This document shows positions 16,348-24,397 of a DNA stretch of 26,834 nt, in pieces. This stretch comes from VBAS01 sp035318985 (lineage in GTDB: Bacteria; Bacteroidota; Bacteroidia; Chitinophagales; Chitinophagaceae): the NCBI GenBank assembly GCA_035318985.1, contig DATHDP010000037.1:1-26834 (forward strand). Reading direction: 5' to 3'. The notes under the pieces are model-generated. The model was not told the origin of the DNA. It was given only the letters and a program-made list of their open reading frames with translations, and searched no databases. The position numbers and the translations under genes were made by a program. Positions within the stretch are counted from its first letter, which is position 1; every line of letters begins with the position of its first letter.

Positions 16348-17034
16348 ATGGGTTCAGTAGAATTAGATATTCATCAGCAACAACTCTTCATCATTTCCAA
16401 TATTATTACTTATGGAAATGCTGCCACGCCGGAGATCACTGAGTCGATAAGAGAGGAAATTGAAACCATGTGGAATGAACCAGCTGCGGGTTTGAAGTTT
16501 CATCATTCGATCTTAACTATTGTCTTCAGAATTCAAGCATCGCATGACCCTGCCATTTCACCAATAGATATTTTTCAAAATCTTGATCCAAGGAATAATT
16601 ATTTCCGCATCGAAGAGTTTGCACATGGAAATATTTCATTTGTTGATGGATTAAATTGTAACAGTGGTTATTTCAAATTGGAAAATTTATATAAAGGATC
16701 AACGACTGCAGCACATGAATATGGACATACGCTGGGGCTTAATCATCCAAAGGATCTGGATATACGTGGGCACGGCGTACCAGGAATTATGTACCCTAGA
16801 GGAACATTGGTTGATCCGCAATTTCAATATGATCCTTCAAAACCTGCTGGAGTTACAGGTGGTACCATGCATCCAATGTATAGAAAAGTAAAACTGGAAG
16901 ACATTGAAGCATTAAATCTTCATCGTTTGGATTTTCATGATAATAAAGCTGTACTTGGAGAATTTACAAATGTGTGGCATAATGATCATGCAAATATTAG
17001 CCCGGAAGATTTTTTTGGCTCGCCAATTGGCTAA
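16348..17034 (+). CDS. Metzincin-type zinc metalloprotease (matrixin-like)
   Basis: A 228-residue protein with the full metzincin zinc motif HEYGHTLGLNH (His123, catalytic Glu124, His127, His133) and a Met-turn candidate GIMYPRG with Met148, the normal spacing for M10-type proteases. The region between them contains a second His-rich stretch (DIRGHGVPG). No signal peptide, lipobox or membrane segment is visible: the N-terminus is MGSVELDIHQQQLFIIS. The enzyme is therefore either cytoplasmic or exported by an unusual route, which is odd for this class. No pro-domain cysteine switch is apparent. The gene is 28 bp downstream of the cyclase. Its last 38 bases overlap the end of the convergent SDR gene. 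Substrate unknown. Confidence 0.82.
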   Translation: MGSVELDIHQQQLFIISNIITYGNAATPEITESIREEIETMWNEPAAGLKFHHSILTIVFRIQASHDPAISPIDIFQNLDPRNNYFRIEEFAHGNISFVDGLNCNSGYFKLENLYKGSTTAAHEYGHTLGLNHPKDLDIRGHGVPGIMYPRGTLVDPQFQYDPSKPAGVTGGTMHPMYRKVKLEDIEALNLHRLDFHDNKAVLGEFTNVWHNDHANISPEDFFGSPIG

Positions 17035-17941
17035 TTGCTGATTGTAAATCCGGGTATTGAAAAATAAAACCTGCCTGTTGAATTTTTTCGGAGCTAACCG
17101 TTGCACTTTTTAAAACTTCAACACTCATTTCACCCAACCTGATCTTTAAAGCAAAAGTGGGAACATGAACAGGAATGAAAGATTTGCCTCTCTCCCTTCT
17201 TGCAATTTCCAGCACCAGTTCTTTATTTGAAACCGGGTGAGGTGCTACTGCGTTGTAAACTCCTTCCATCTTTTCGTTTTCCATTGCAAAAAAAATGGCT
17301 CTTATAAGGTCGTCGATATGTATCCAACTGACAATTTGCTTTCCGTTTCCAAGTATTGTGGCTACTCTAAACTTCAAAGGTTTTTTAAACTCAACATAAG
17401 CACCGCCTTCATTACTTAATACAATTCCTATTCTCAACTTCACTAATCTTTTTCCAAGGAACGAGGCTGGTTCAATTGCTGCTTCCCATTGTTTGCACGT
17501 TTGTCCAAGAAAATCAATTGATGAAGGATCATCTTCTGTAAATTTCTTCCCATCGTTTTTATCAGGTCCGTACCAACCAATTGCTGTTGCCGATACTACA
17601 GTCTTAACCTTATTTGGAAGATTTTTTAAACTATCTGCTATCAGTTTTCCACTATCAACTCTGCTACTAACTATTTCTTGTTTTCTTTTCTTTGTCCATC
17701 TTTTTTCTGCTACGGATGCGCCGGCGAGATGAATAATATAATCTGCTTTTGCAAATGCGTTTTTATCTATTGTTTGTTTCTCTACATCCCAAATCGCATA
17801 GCTAAGCTTGTCGTTTTTAGTTTTTTGTTGATCATTGATATGACGTGTAAGAATTATTACATTAAATCCTCTTTCGATCAATGCTTGTGTTAGTGCTTTG
17901 CCGATCATTCCTGTGCCACCTGTTATTAGAACTGTTTCCAT
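16997..17941 (-). CDS. TIGR01777-family NAD(P)-binding epimerase-like protein (YfcH/SDR39U1 type)
   Basis: A 314-residue atypical SDR. Seen are the nucleotide-binding TGGTGMIG at 7-14, the family motifs YIIHLAGASVAEKRW and SATAIGWYG, IHIDDLIRAIFFAM, and a C-terminal DUF1731 segment (PVHVPTFALKIRLGEMSVEVL to the end). This matches E. coli YfcH and eukaryotic SDR39U1. The reaction is not established for the family. Length is typical. The gene appears monocistronic. Its 3' end overlaps the protease gene by 38 bp in convergent orientation, so each coding end constrains the other. Confidence 0.93.
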   Translation of the reverse strand: METVLITGGTGMIGKALTQALIERGFNVIILTRHINDQQKTKNDKLSYAIWDVEKQTIDKNAFAKADYIIHLAGASVAEKRWTKKRKQEIVSSRVDSGKLIADSLKNLPNKVKTVVSATAIGWYGPDKNDGKKFTEDDPSSIDFLGQTCKQWEAAIEPASFLGKRLVKLRIGIVLSNEGGAYVEFKKPLKFRVATILGNGKQIVSWIHIDDLIRAIFFAMENEKMEGVYNAVAPHPVSNKELVLEIARRERGKSFIPVHVPTFALKIRLGEMSVEVLKSATVSSEKIQQAGFIFQYPDLQSAISQLASQKNLPG

Positions 17942-18031
17942 AAATCAAAGTTGATTACTTTTTTAGAATAAACAGTTGAGAGGTGAGATTGTTTATTATA
18001 TGTTACTAAAAGCTGAATAGAATTACTGGAA

Positions 18032-18060
18032 GTACAAGAGTGCGACGCAACAGAAGATGA
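18032..18060 (+). repeat. 29-bp dispersed repeat, copy 2
   Basis: Matches the copy at 4686-4714 with a single g/a difference, in the same orientation. It lies in the 270-bp gap between the TIGR01777 gene and the ftsZ end. The rest of that gap holds the ftsZ terminator at 18101-18131, a weak agcct/aggct hairpin around 18149-18164, and no gene that I can support. Confidence 0.8.
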
Positions 18061-18100
18061 TAAGAATTACCAAAGCCGGTAACATAATTATACACCTCGC

Positions 18101-18131
18101 AAAAAATAACCCCCCGATAGAAATCGGGGGG
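18101..18131 (-). terminator. Strong terminator of the ftsZ end of the dcw cluster
   Basis: A perfect 9-bp GC-rich stem, ccccccgat (18110-18118) with atcgggggg (18123-18131) and a 4-base loop. Read on the minus strand it is followed by ttattttttg, a T-rich tract. It lies 80 bases beyond the ftsZ stop and fits termination of the ftsW-to-ftsZ transcript. Confidence 0.85.
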
Positions 18132-18211
18132 AACAACTAAAAACACAAGCCTGTAATAAGGCTGGTGGAAGTAATTCAAAAGGATTAGGACTATTTTATC
18201 CAACGGCTATT

Positions 18212-20140
18212 TTAATCCGGTTTTTTTCCGTCTAAGAATGTATTGATGGTGCTGATCTTTGTTTGATTGTTTTCGTCAGTCTTGACTTCGTAGTTGCTGT
18301 AAAAGTTTTCAACTGTATTAGCAGAGTTGCCATACAATTCCATATTGCGGCGGATATAAGCCGGCACAGTCTCAAACTCATTATTCGGGTCGGCCGCGTT
18401 AATGTTGAATGACAAATTGCGCAGCTTCTTCAACCTCTCGGTTGCCCTACGTTGTTGATCTTCATTTTCGTCCTGCAGCGCAGGTTCCTCATTTGAAGCA
18501 GTCAAAGGTTGTTGAGAATGATGGGCCAACGGCCTATCCGCCGCTGGAATGTCATTCCGCATGACCAATTGCATATCGCAAGGAGGTTCCTCGTTGATCT
18601 GCTTTGGATCGTTTTGCGGAATACGTGGTTCTTCGGCAGAAAGCATTGGAGTAGAGACCCCTACTTTTGGTTCTGCGTAAATATTGGACGGTCTGGCCAG
18701 ATACCCCCCCGATGCTGCAGACGCCGGTGAGGCATTATCTTTAGTTGAAACTTGTTCTTCTTTATTTTTTGCGGATTTTTCCGAATTGGTAGCCGAAAAT
18801 AACACTTCACTTTTTTCGGTGGATAACATTTTGTCCCCAGTAGTTTCACCTGTCATTCTATTCGTGGTTTCACTTGGTAGTTTTTCGGTAACATGAATGT
18901 CCCACACCACAGTTTTTGGTTCTTCTGTTGGTTGTAATATGTATGATTCGTTCTCCTGTTCTTCCAATTCTTCATCTTCAACGATCATCATTGCAGATAC
19001 TGGTTCATCTGCAGCAGGAATATTGTCTACAAGTGTTGGAGCAAGCAGGTCAACAACTTTTGTATCAGGTTTTACTTCTTCTATAACTTTCTTTTTTTCT
19101 TCTTCCCCCAATACCATTACGATCTTTTCTTCTTTCGGCTCTTTCTTTTTTATATCCTTTTTGGTAAAAGGATCTTTATGCTCAAAACCAGTAGCGATAA
19201 GTGTAATGCCGAGATTATTGTCCAGCGTATTATCATAACCAAGACCAAGGATCACATCCGTATTCTCTCCAGCCTGGCTCAATAAATAATTTTGAATGAT
19301 CTCCACTTCATCCATTGTGAATTCATGTTCACCTTCACAAGAATTGATATTGATAAGTATCCATTTAGCACCGCGGATATCATTATCATTAAGCAATGGA
19401 GAATTCAAAGCTTCTTCAATTGCTTTTTGTGCACGATTCTCGCCTGATGCAGTTGCACTTCCAAGAATAGCAACACCGCCATTCTTCATTACGGTACAAA
19501 CATCCGCAAAGTCAACATTGATCTGTCCTGTTGTTGTAATAACATCGGTGATACATTTTGCAGCAGTAGCCAACACATTATCTGCTTTTGCAAAAGCATC
19601 ACGCATTTTTAAATTACCAAACTGATGACGTAGTTTGTCATTACTTATTACAAGCAATGTATCGACATACTGTTTCAAATTTTTTATTCCTTCTTCTGCT
19701 TGCTGTATCCTTTTCTTTCCTTCATAAGCGAAAGGTGTGGTAACAATGCCAACTGTAAGTATGCCGAGATCCTTGCAAATCTTTGAAATGATCGGCGCAC
19801 CACCTGTACCGGTGCCACCGCCCATGCCTGCAGTAATGAATGCCATTTTGGTATTCACTTCAAGAATACGACGGATCTCTTCCAATGATTCTTCAGTTGC
19901 CTGTCTCCCTATCTCAGGATTAGCGCCGGCACCAAGCCCTTGCGTAAGATGTGGGCCTAACTGAATTCTGTTTGGCACCATACTTTGGGCAATTGCCTGC
20001 GCATCGGTATTGCAGATGATGAAGTTGACACCTTCGATCATCTGGCTAAACATGTGATTGACTGCATTACTTCCTCCACCTCCAACACCGATCACTTTGA
20101 TGATCGATGATTTTTCTTTTGGCAAATCAAAATGTATCAT
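18212..20140 (-). CDS. ftsZ: Cell division GTPase FtsZ
   Basis: The tubulin homologue that polymerises into the division ring at mid-cell. The GTPase core spans about 12-325. It has VGVGGGGSNAVNHM near the start, the tubulin signature GGGTGTG at 107-113, and the T7-loop catalytic motif NVDFADV at 208-214. A long, charged linker of about 260 residues (roughly 330-590) is rich in Glu, Lys, Thr and Pro. The conserved C-terminal peptide VPAYIRR at 592-598, which binds FtsA, is followed by 44 more residues ending NTFLDGKKPD, a tail arrangement seen in Bacteroidota FtsZ. At 642 residues the protein is much longer than E. coli FtsZ (383), entirely because of linker and tail. It is the last gene of the cluster, 162 bp after ftsA. 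Confidence 0.98.
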   Translation of the reverse strand: MIHFDLPKEKSSIIKVIGVGGGGSNAVNHMFSQMIEGVNFIICNTDAQAIAQSMVPNRIQLGPHLTQGLGAGANPEIGRQATEESLEEIRRILEVNTKMAFITAGMGGGTGTGGAPIISKICKDLGILTVGIVTTPFAYEGKKRIQQAEEGIKNLKQYVDTLLVISNDKLRHQFGNLKMRDAFAKADNVLATAAKCITDVITTTGQINVDFADVCTVMKNGGVAILGSATASGENRAQKAIEEALNSPLLNDNDIRGAKWILININSCEGEHEFTMDEVEIIQNYLLSQAGENTDVILGLGYDNTLDNNLGITLIATGFEHKDPFTKKDIKKKEPKEEKIVMVLGEEEKKKVIEEVKPDTKVVDLLAPTLVDNIPAADEPVSAMMIVEDEELEEQENESYILQPTEEPKTVVWDIHVTEKLPSETTNRMTGETTGDKMLSTEKSEVLFSATNSEKSAKNKEEQVSTKDNASPASAASGGYLARPSNIYAEPKVGVSTPMLSAEEPRIPQNDPKQINEEPPCDMQLVMRNDIPAADRPLAHHSQQPLTASNEEPALQDENEDQQRRATERLKKLRNLSFNINAADPNNEFETVPAYIRRNMELYGNSANTVENFYSNYEVKTDENNQTKISTINTFLDGKKPD

Positions 20141-20152
20141 ACTTTGAATTTT

Positions 20153-20187
20153 AAAAGCCCCTCTAAATCTCCCCGAAGGGGAGACTT
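20153..20187. repeat. Palindromic repeat, copy A (ftsA-ftsZ gap)
   Basis: The stem tctcccc (20168-20174) pairs with ggggaga (20178-20184) around the loop gaa. It is flanked by cccctctaaa and ctt, giving a unit whose reverse complement reads aagtctccccttcgggg.... It lies 13 bases upstream of the ftsZ start codon, so its hairpin would be in the ftsZ leader. Confidence 0.75.
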
Positions 20188-20270
20188 CAGGACATTGTTA
20201 ATTGGTTAGTAAATTTTTCTTTAACAGTTATAATTAATAAAAAAACTTTTAAATAATCAAGACTCTCCAT

Positions 20271-20302
20271 AAGCCTCCCCTTCGGGGAGGTTTGGTGGGG
20301 CC
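20271..20302. repeat. Palindromic repeat, copy B (ftsA-ftsZ gap)
   Basis: The stem cctcccc (20274-20280) pairs with ggggagg (20284-20290) around ttc, followed by tttggtgggg. This is the same family as copy A in the opposite orientation, ending at the ftsA stop codon. Copies A and B, about 80 bases apart, could also pair with each other. Confidence 0.75.
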
Positions 20303-21718
20303 TTACAGATGTTGATCTCCCTCTTCTTTAAACAGATCAACAAGCCTGTCCTTGAATTTGTCCCAGAAACCTGTTAAGTTTTTACGTCTTGTATCAGTTG
20401 AAACTGTTACTTCCGGAACTCGCACTTCTTCTGTTGCTTGTTTCAGACTTTCCGGCACTTCAACAATTTTGAAATCTTTTTGAAATTGCTTGCGGTTATG
20501 TTCATAATCATCATATCCTTTCAATATTAACCCGATGCAGGTAGAATAAGTTGGTTTAGCCAATTCTTCTATATGACCTGCTGCAAGATGTTCATTCGGG
20601 AAACCGATCCTTGCATTCAAACCTGTTGCATATTCGGTTAACTGTATCATGTGTTTCAATTGTGAACCACCACCAGTAAGAATGATACCACCATTCAATG
20701 CTTTGTTATCAAGACCAACTTGTTTTAAATGATAAGTAACAAAATCGAGGATCTCATTCATACGAGCCTGTATGATGTTCGCAAGATTTTTTACACTGAT
20801 CTCTTTTGCAGGCATGCCACGCAAACCCGGAATAGTGATATATGCATTAGCTTTTGCCTCATTAGATAAAGCACTGCCAAACTGAACTTTCATTTGTTCC
20901 GCCTGTGTTCTTAAAACACCTAAGCCGGTTTTAATATCATTTGTGATATTATCACCTGCGAAAGGAATAACTGCAGTGTGTTTTAAAATGCCTTCATAAA
21001 AAACTGCAAGGTCTGTTGTACCACCGCCGATATCAACTATGGCAACACCAGCTTCTAAATCTTCCTGTCCCATTACTGCAGCAGCAGATGCCAATGGTTG
21101 TAATACCAGGTCTTTTGTTGAAAGCATCGCTTTCTCAACGCTACGATTGATATTGCGGATCGCATTTTTATCTCCCGTGATGATATGAAAGTTTGCTCCA
21201 ACCTTCACACCACCATAACCGATAGGGTTAGCAATATTTGGAATATTATCGATCGTGAACTCCTGTGGGATCACATCAATGATCTGGTCGCCGGCAGGGA
21301 TATATGTTTTGTATTGGTCAGAAACCAACTGATCAATTTCTTTACGTGTAATTTCATCTTCAGTGTCCTGGCGAACTATATCGCCGCGGGTTTGCAGACT
21401 TTTAATATGATGACCTGCAATCCCGACATATACTTCTTTAATTTCCAAACCAGGATTTGAAGCGAGACAATTTTCTAATGCTGCATTGATCGCTTTAATT
21501 GTTTCATCAATGTTAAGCACCTGTCCATGTTTTACACCATTGCTATTGGCTCGTCCAAAACCAAGTATCTCAAGTTTACCAAATTCATTTTTGCGTCCTG
21601 CGATCACAGCGATCTTGGTGGTGCCAATATCGAGCCCGACGATAATTGGTTGTTCGTTATTACCGTTCTTTGGAATACCGATATCGGGGATTACGATGGT
21701 GGATTGATCTTTGTTCAT
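20303..21718 (-). CDS. ftsA: Cell division protein FtsA
   Basis: The actin-like ATPase that anchors FtsZ filaments to the membrane. Phosphate-binding motif 1 is GLDIGTTKIAVIAG (28-41). The FtsA-specific 1C subdomain includes KEVYVGIAGHH (94-104). Phosphate motif 2 is DIGGGTTD (229-236), and the adenosine motif is LTGGGSQL (347-354). The last 23 residues (FWDKFKDRLVDLFKEE at 451-466) form the amphipathic helix used for membrane targeting. At 471 residues it is slightly longer than E. coli FtsA (420), owing to a linker before that helix. It lies between ftsQ and ftsZ, in canonical order. Confidence 0.97.
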   Translation of the reverse strand: MNKDQSTIVIPDIGIPKNGNNEQPIIVGLDIGTTKIAVIAGRKNEFGKLEILGFGRANSNGVKHGQVLNIDETIKAINAALENCLASNPGLEIKEVYVGIAGHHIKSLQTRGDIVRQDTEDEITRKEIDQLVSDQYKTYIPAGDQIIDVIPQEFTIDNIPNIANPIGYGGVKVGANFHIITGDKNAIRNINRSVEKAMLSTKDLVLQPLASAAAVMGQEDLEAGVAIVDIGGGTTDLAVFYEGILKHTAVIPFAGDNITNDIKTGLGVLRTQAEQMKVQFGSALSNEAKANAYITIPGLRGMPAKEISVKNLANIIQARMNEILDFVTYHLKQVGLDNKALNGGIILTGGGSQLKHMIQLTEYATGLNARIGFPNEHLAAGHIEELAKPTYSTCIGLILKGYDDYEHNRKQFQKDFKIVEVPESLKQATEEVRVPEVTVSTDTRRKNLTGFWDKFKDRLVDLFKEEGDQHL

Positions 21719-21807
21719 GATATTGTAGTTTTTAGTTGTTTACGAATTTTAGATTATGATTTTTAGTTTTTTCATTTTGATACAAGCTTCAGTAACTCCC
21801 ATCGGAC

Positions 21808-21823
21808 TTTCGTTGCGTCGCAA
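21808..21823 (-). repeat. Partial copy of the 29-bp dispersed repeat
   Basis: On the minus strand this reads tgcgacgcaacgaaag, matching 15 of 16 bases of the core of the repeats at 4686 and 18032. It lies in the 179-bp ftsQ-ftsA gap. Flanking bases differ, so it is either a decayed copy or a related family. Confidence 0.45.
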
Positions 21824-21860
21824 TCCTTTCATCGCTCTGTAATTCTGTTCCTCCTTTTTT

Positions 21861-21897
21861 ACTCCGGCTTAAAAGCCGGAGTCATAACTCCGCTTTC
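21861..21897 (-). promoter_or_regulatory. Overlapping hairpins downstream of ftsQ
   Basis: The plus-strand sequence actccggctt (21861-21870) pairs perfectly with aagccggagt (21873-21882). The bases actccg at 21887-21892 repeat part of the first arm, so on the minus strand cggagt, actccggct and agccggagt occur in series and allow two mutually exclusive hairpins. No T-tract follows, so this is not a standard terminator. It begins at the ftsQ stop and could slow, process or stabilise mRNA. Confidence 0.4.
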
Positions 21898-22944
21898 TTA
21901 ATTTCGCTTTTTCATCACAGCTCTTGGTTTATTTTTATCAGTTTTGTCTTCGTTTTTAGAGGGTAGGGATTCAGCTTTCAAAGCATTTGGGTTAGTAGGT
22001 TGAGAATTGGTGGCTCTCAAACCAGTTGTACTTACTTGTGATCCACTTATGGTTGGTTTTTCAGTAATCGGTTTTAAGGCTGCAACGCTGTCATACTGCT
22101 TTTGCATTTGCTTCAGCATTTCATCTACTCTTCTTTTTAGCAATACAGTATCGACTTTGCTTTTACCTGTTCCTCTTTTCGTTCCCACTACTTGCCCGGT
22201 ATATTGAACATCAATTGTACTGTATGAATCAAATCCCTTTTGAGCAAGCACCTGCTTATAAAATATCATCAGTCGATTAAATTTCTTTTCAATATCCTTT
22301 CCGTTGCCAAGTTTTATCAAATGATTTCCAACAACAGGACTTAATTCAAAATTTTTTTCCTCAGTTATATTTACCTGAGACACCTGGCTCATCCAGAAAG
22401 GATCATTCTTAATATATATGGCCACATTCTTTACATCAGTAAATAATAAACTGTCTTTGGCCGAGTAAACTTTCTTATCTGGAAAACCTGTAAATACCGG
22501 CACTCTTGCACTCATTCTCTCAGAGAGAGGTATCTTTCTTTCAGTGCTGTCGATATAAAATGAATTACCGGTATTTGTAAAGATCCTGGCGATCGGTTCT
22601 CTTTCATAAACCTCAACATGCAGAACACTTTTATTATCGAACCACATTTCTGCTTTCCTGATCCAAATATTATCTCTTAGAAGTCGTTCAAGCTTTTTCA
22701 GATCTATCTCTGAAATCTTTTTTCCTTTTAACTCAGAACCTGCACCTGATCTAAGTATTTTCCTGATATCTTGTGAGTTTATAAAAAAATTCTCCGCTGA
22801 TCCTTTAATTGCGATCGTATAGTCAGTACAGTCTTCCCTGTTCTTTTTACCAATTGCTGCAATTAATAAACTTAACATACCACCGCCGATGCATACCCAG
22901 AGCATCACAAATAGTATTTTCTTTATAGTTGCTTTTGTATTCAC
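21898..22944 (-). CDS. ftsQ: Cell division protein FtsQ/DivIB
   Basis: A bitopic divisome protein that links early and late division proteins and regulates septal wall synthesis. The 348 residues show a short cytoplasmic N-terminus and a membrane segment at about 8-31 (KILFVMLWVCIGGGMLSLLIAAIG). A POTRA domain follows at about 42-113 (YTIAIKGSAENFFINSQDI to LHVEVYEREPIARI). The FtsQ/DivIB beta domain has FYIDSTERKIPLSERMSARVPVFTG-type sequence around 128-152. A basic, Pro/Thr/Lys-rich tail of about 75 residues at the C-terminus has no counterpart in E. coli FtsQ. It starts 5 bp after murC ends, so the two are tightly coupled. The low sequence conservation is normal for FtsQ; gene order supports the call. 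Confidence 0.93.
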   Translation of the reverse strand: MNTKATIKKILFVMLWVCIGGGMLSLLIAAIGKKNREDCTDYTIAIKGSAENFFINSQDIRKILRSGAGSELKGKKISEIDLKKLERLLRDNIWIRKAEMWFDNKSVLHVEVYEREPIARIFTNTGNSFYIDSTERKIPLSERMSARVPVFTGFPDKKVYSAKDSLLFTDVKNVAIYIKNDPFWMSQVSQVNITEEKNFELSPVVGNHLIKLGNGKDIEKKFNRLMIFYKQVLAQKGFDSYSTIDVQYTGQVVGTKRGTGKSKVDTVLLKRRVDEMLKQMQKQYDSVAALKPITEKPTISGSQVSTTGLRATNSQPTNPNALKAESLPSKNEDKTDKNKPRAVMKKRN

Positions 22945-22949
22945 AAAAA

Positions 22950-24368
22950 TTATTTCAAAATTTCTTTTATTGGTTCTACCAGCAGATCAATATCGCCTGC
23001 TCCTGCTGTTACTAAAACCTTTCCTTGTTTCTTAAAATCTTTTCTTACCCAATTTTTCAGCTCTTCTTTATCCAACACTCTTTTACCTTGCCTACCGGCA
23101 GGCAGGTTCTTGTTCTTCATTTTATCAAGTATCATCTCACTACTCACTCCGGCTATTGGCAATTCCCTTGCAGGATAGATCGGTAACAATATCACTTCAT
23201 CAGCCATATCTAACACTTCTGCAAATCCGTCAGCCAGGTCTCTTGTTCTTGTGTACAGGTGCGGTTGAAATATCACCGTACATTTTTTATCACTAAACAA
23301 GGACTTAGCACTACTGATCAAGGCTCTTAATTCTTCAGGATGATGAGCATAATCATCAATAAAAACCAGTTCATCGGTTTTAATGATATACTCAAATCTT
23401 CTCTTTACGCCTCTAAAATCTGCAACCGCTGCTTTGATCTTTTCTTCATCTATATTTAAAGAACTTGCTACTGTTATTGCTGCTATTGCATTTTCTACAT
23501 TATGCATTCCCCCTATATTCAATTTCACCTTCTCAATTCTTTTTCCCTTTATTACCACATCAAACTCATAACTCCCATTTATCATCTTTATATTCTCAGT
23601 ATGTGCATCTGCTTTATTGTTTTGAGCACTATAAGACAGATGCCTGGTTCCTTTTAGTTCCTTTGTCCTCTTTAATCCAAACTTGCTGATCAGTAAACCA
23701 CCTTCTTTTATTTTACCGCTGAATTCAATAAATGCCTTTTCCATTTCCTCAGCAGTTCCATAAATATCAAGGTGATCAGGATCCATTGCCGTGATGATCG
23801 CTATGTCCGGACTTAATTTCAAAAAACTTCTATCATACTCATCAGCTTCAACAACACTTACATTTCTTTCGCTTGCCCAAAAATTAGTTCCATAGTTCAC
23901 CGAGATACCACCCAGAAATGCATTACAACCATAACCAGTGTGACGCAACAAATGCGCTACCATTGTTGTAATAGTTGTTTTGCCATGTGTACCTGCGATA
24001 CATATATTAAAAGAACTTTCTGTTGCTATCTGTAATACATCACTTCTCTTTACTACTTTATATCTATTCTGTTGATAGTACACCAACTCTTTGTGTTCTT
24101 TTGGTACTGCTGGTGTATAAACAACCAACTCTGCGTCTTTTGGGATCAGATCAACATTTTCTTCATAATGGATCTTCATTCCTTCCTGCTCTAATTCCTT
24201 TGTTAAAGAACTTGATGTTTTATCATACCCACTTACTCTCGTACCTCTCGAATGAAAGTATCTCGCCAATGCACTCATCCCGATTCCGCCAATCCCGATA
24301 AAATAAACCGAACCCCAAACCCCTAAATGGGCTTTTTTTTGTTCATCATTCGTCTGTTGTTCTTTCAT
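22950..24368 (-). CDS. murC: UDP-N-acetylmuramate--L-alanine ligase MurC
   Basis: The cytoplasmic Mur ligase that adds L-alanine to UDP-N-acetylmuramate using ATP, the first step of the peptidoglycan stem. UDP-binding GIGGIGMSAL is at 25-34, the ATP P-loop GTHGKTT at 126-132, the central motif DPDHLDIYG at 196-204, and the C-terminal ligase motif DDYAHHPEE at 338-346. At 472 residues the length is normal. An unusual short insert, NLPAGRQGK at 421-429, is encoded by a GC-rich palindromic repeat in an otherwise AT-rich gene, close to a surface loop of the C-terminal domain (inference). The gene is separated from murG by 120 bp holding two palindromic repeats and from ftsQ by only 5 bp. Confidence 0.97.
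   Translation of the reverse strand: MKEQQTNDEQKKAHLGVWGSVYFIGIGGIGMSALARYFHSRGTRVSGYDKTSSSLTKELEQEGMKIHYEENVDLIPKDAELVVYTPAVPKEHKELVYYQQNRYKVVKRSDVLQIATESSFNICIAGTHGKTTITTMVAHLLRHTGYGCNAFLGGISVNYGTNFWASERNVSVVEADEYDRSFLKLSPDIAIITAMDPDHLDIYGTAEEMEKAFIEFSGKIKEGGLLISKFGLKRTKELKGTRHLSYSAQNNKADAHTENIKMINGSYEFDVVIKGKRIEKVKLNIGGMHNVENAIAAITVASSLNIDEEKIKAAVADFRGVKRRFEYIIKTDELVFIDDYAHHPEELRALISSAKSLFSDKKCTVIFQPHLYTRTRDLADGFAEVLDMADEVILLPIYPARELPIAGVSSEMILDKMKNKNLPAGRQGKRVLDKEELKNWVRKDFKKQGKVLVTAGAGDIDLLVEPIKEILK
23082..23106. repeat. GC-rich palindromic element inside murC
   Basis: The plus strand reads ccttgcctaccggcaggcagg, i.e. ttgcct / ccggcaggcagg with near-palindromic symmetry (cctgcc against ggcagg). 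It is in frame and encodes LPAGRQGK of MurC. The GC content contrasts with the flanking coding sequence. Confidence 0.7.
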
Positions 24369-24397
24369 TCAACTTCAATTCATTTTGTTCTTTCTCC

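Noticed and set aside
15252..17034. Cyclase plus protease as an anti-phage (CBASS-like) system
   Set aside because: The cyclase is class III, not a CD-NTase, and no effector, ubiquitin-like machinery or HORMA/TRIP13 genes are present.
18006..18203. Possible 65-residue gene on the minus strand after ftsZ
   Set aside because: It spans the ftsZ terminator hairpin and a dispersed repeat and has no recognisable protein features.
18897..19238. 113-codon open frame on the plus strand
   Set aside because: Antisense to the FtsZ linker; low-complexity Ser/Phe-rich product mirrors Glu/Lys codons of the real gene.
21861..21882. Rho-independent terminator after ftsQ
   Set aside because: The hairpin is perfect, but on the minus strand it is followed by A-rich, not T-rich, sequence.
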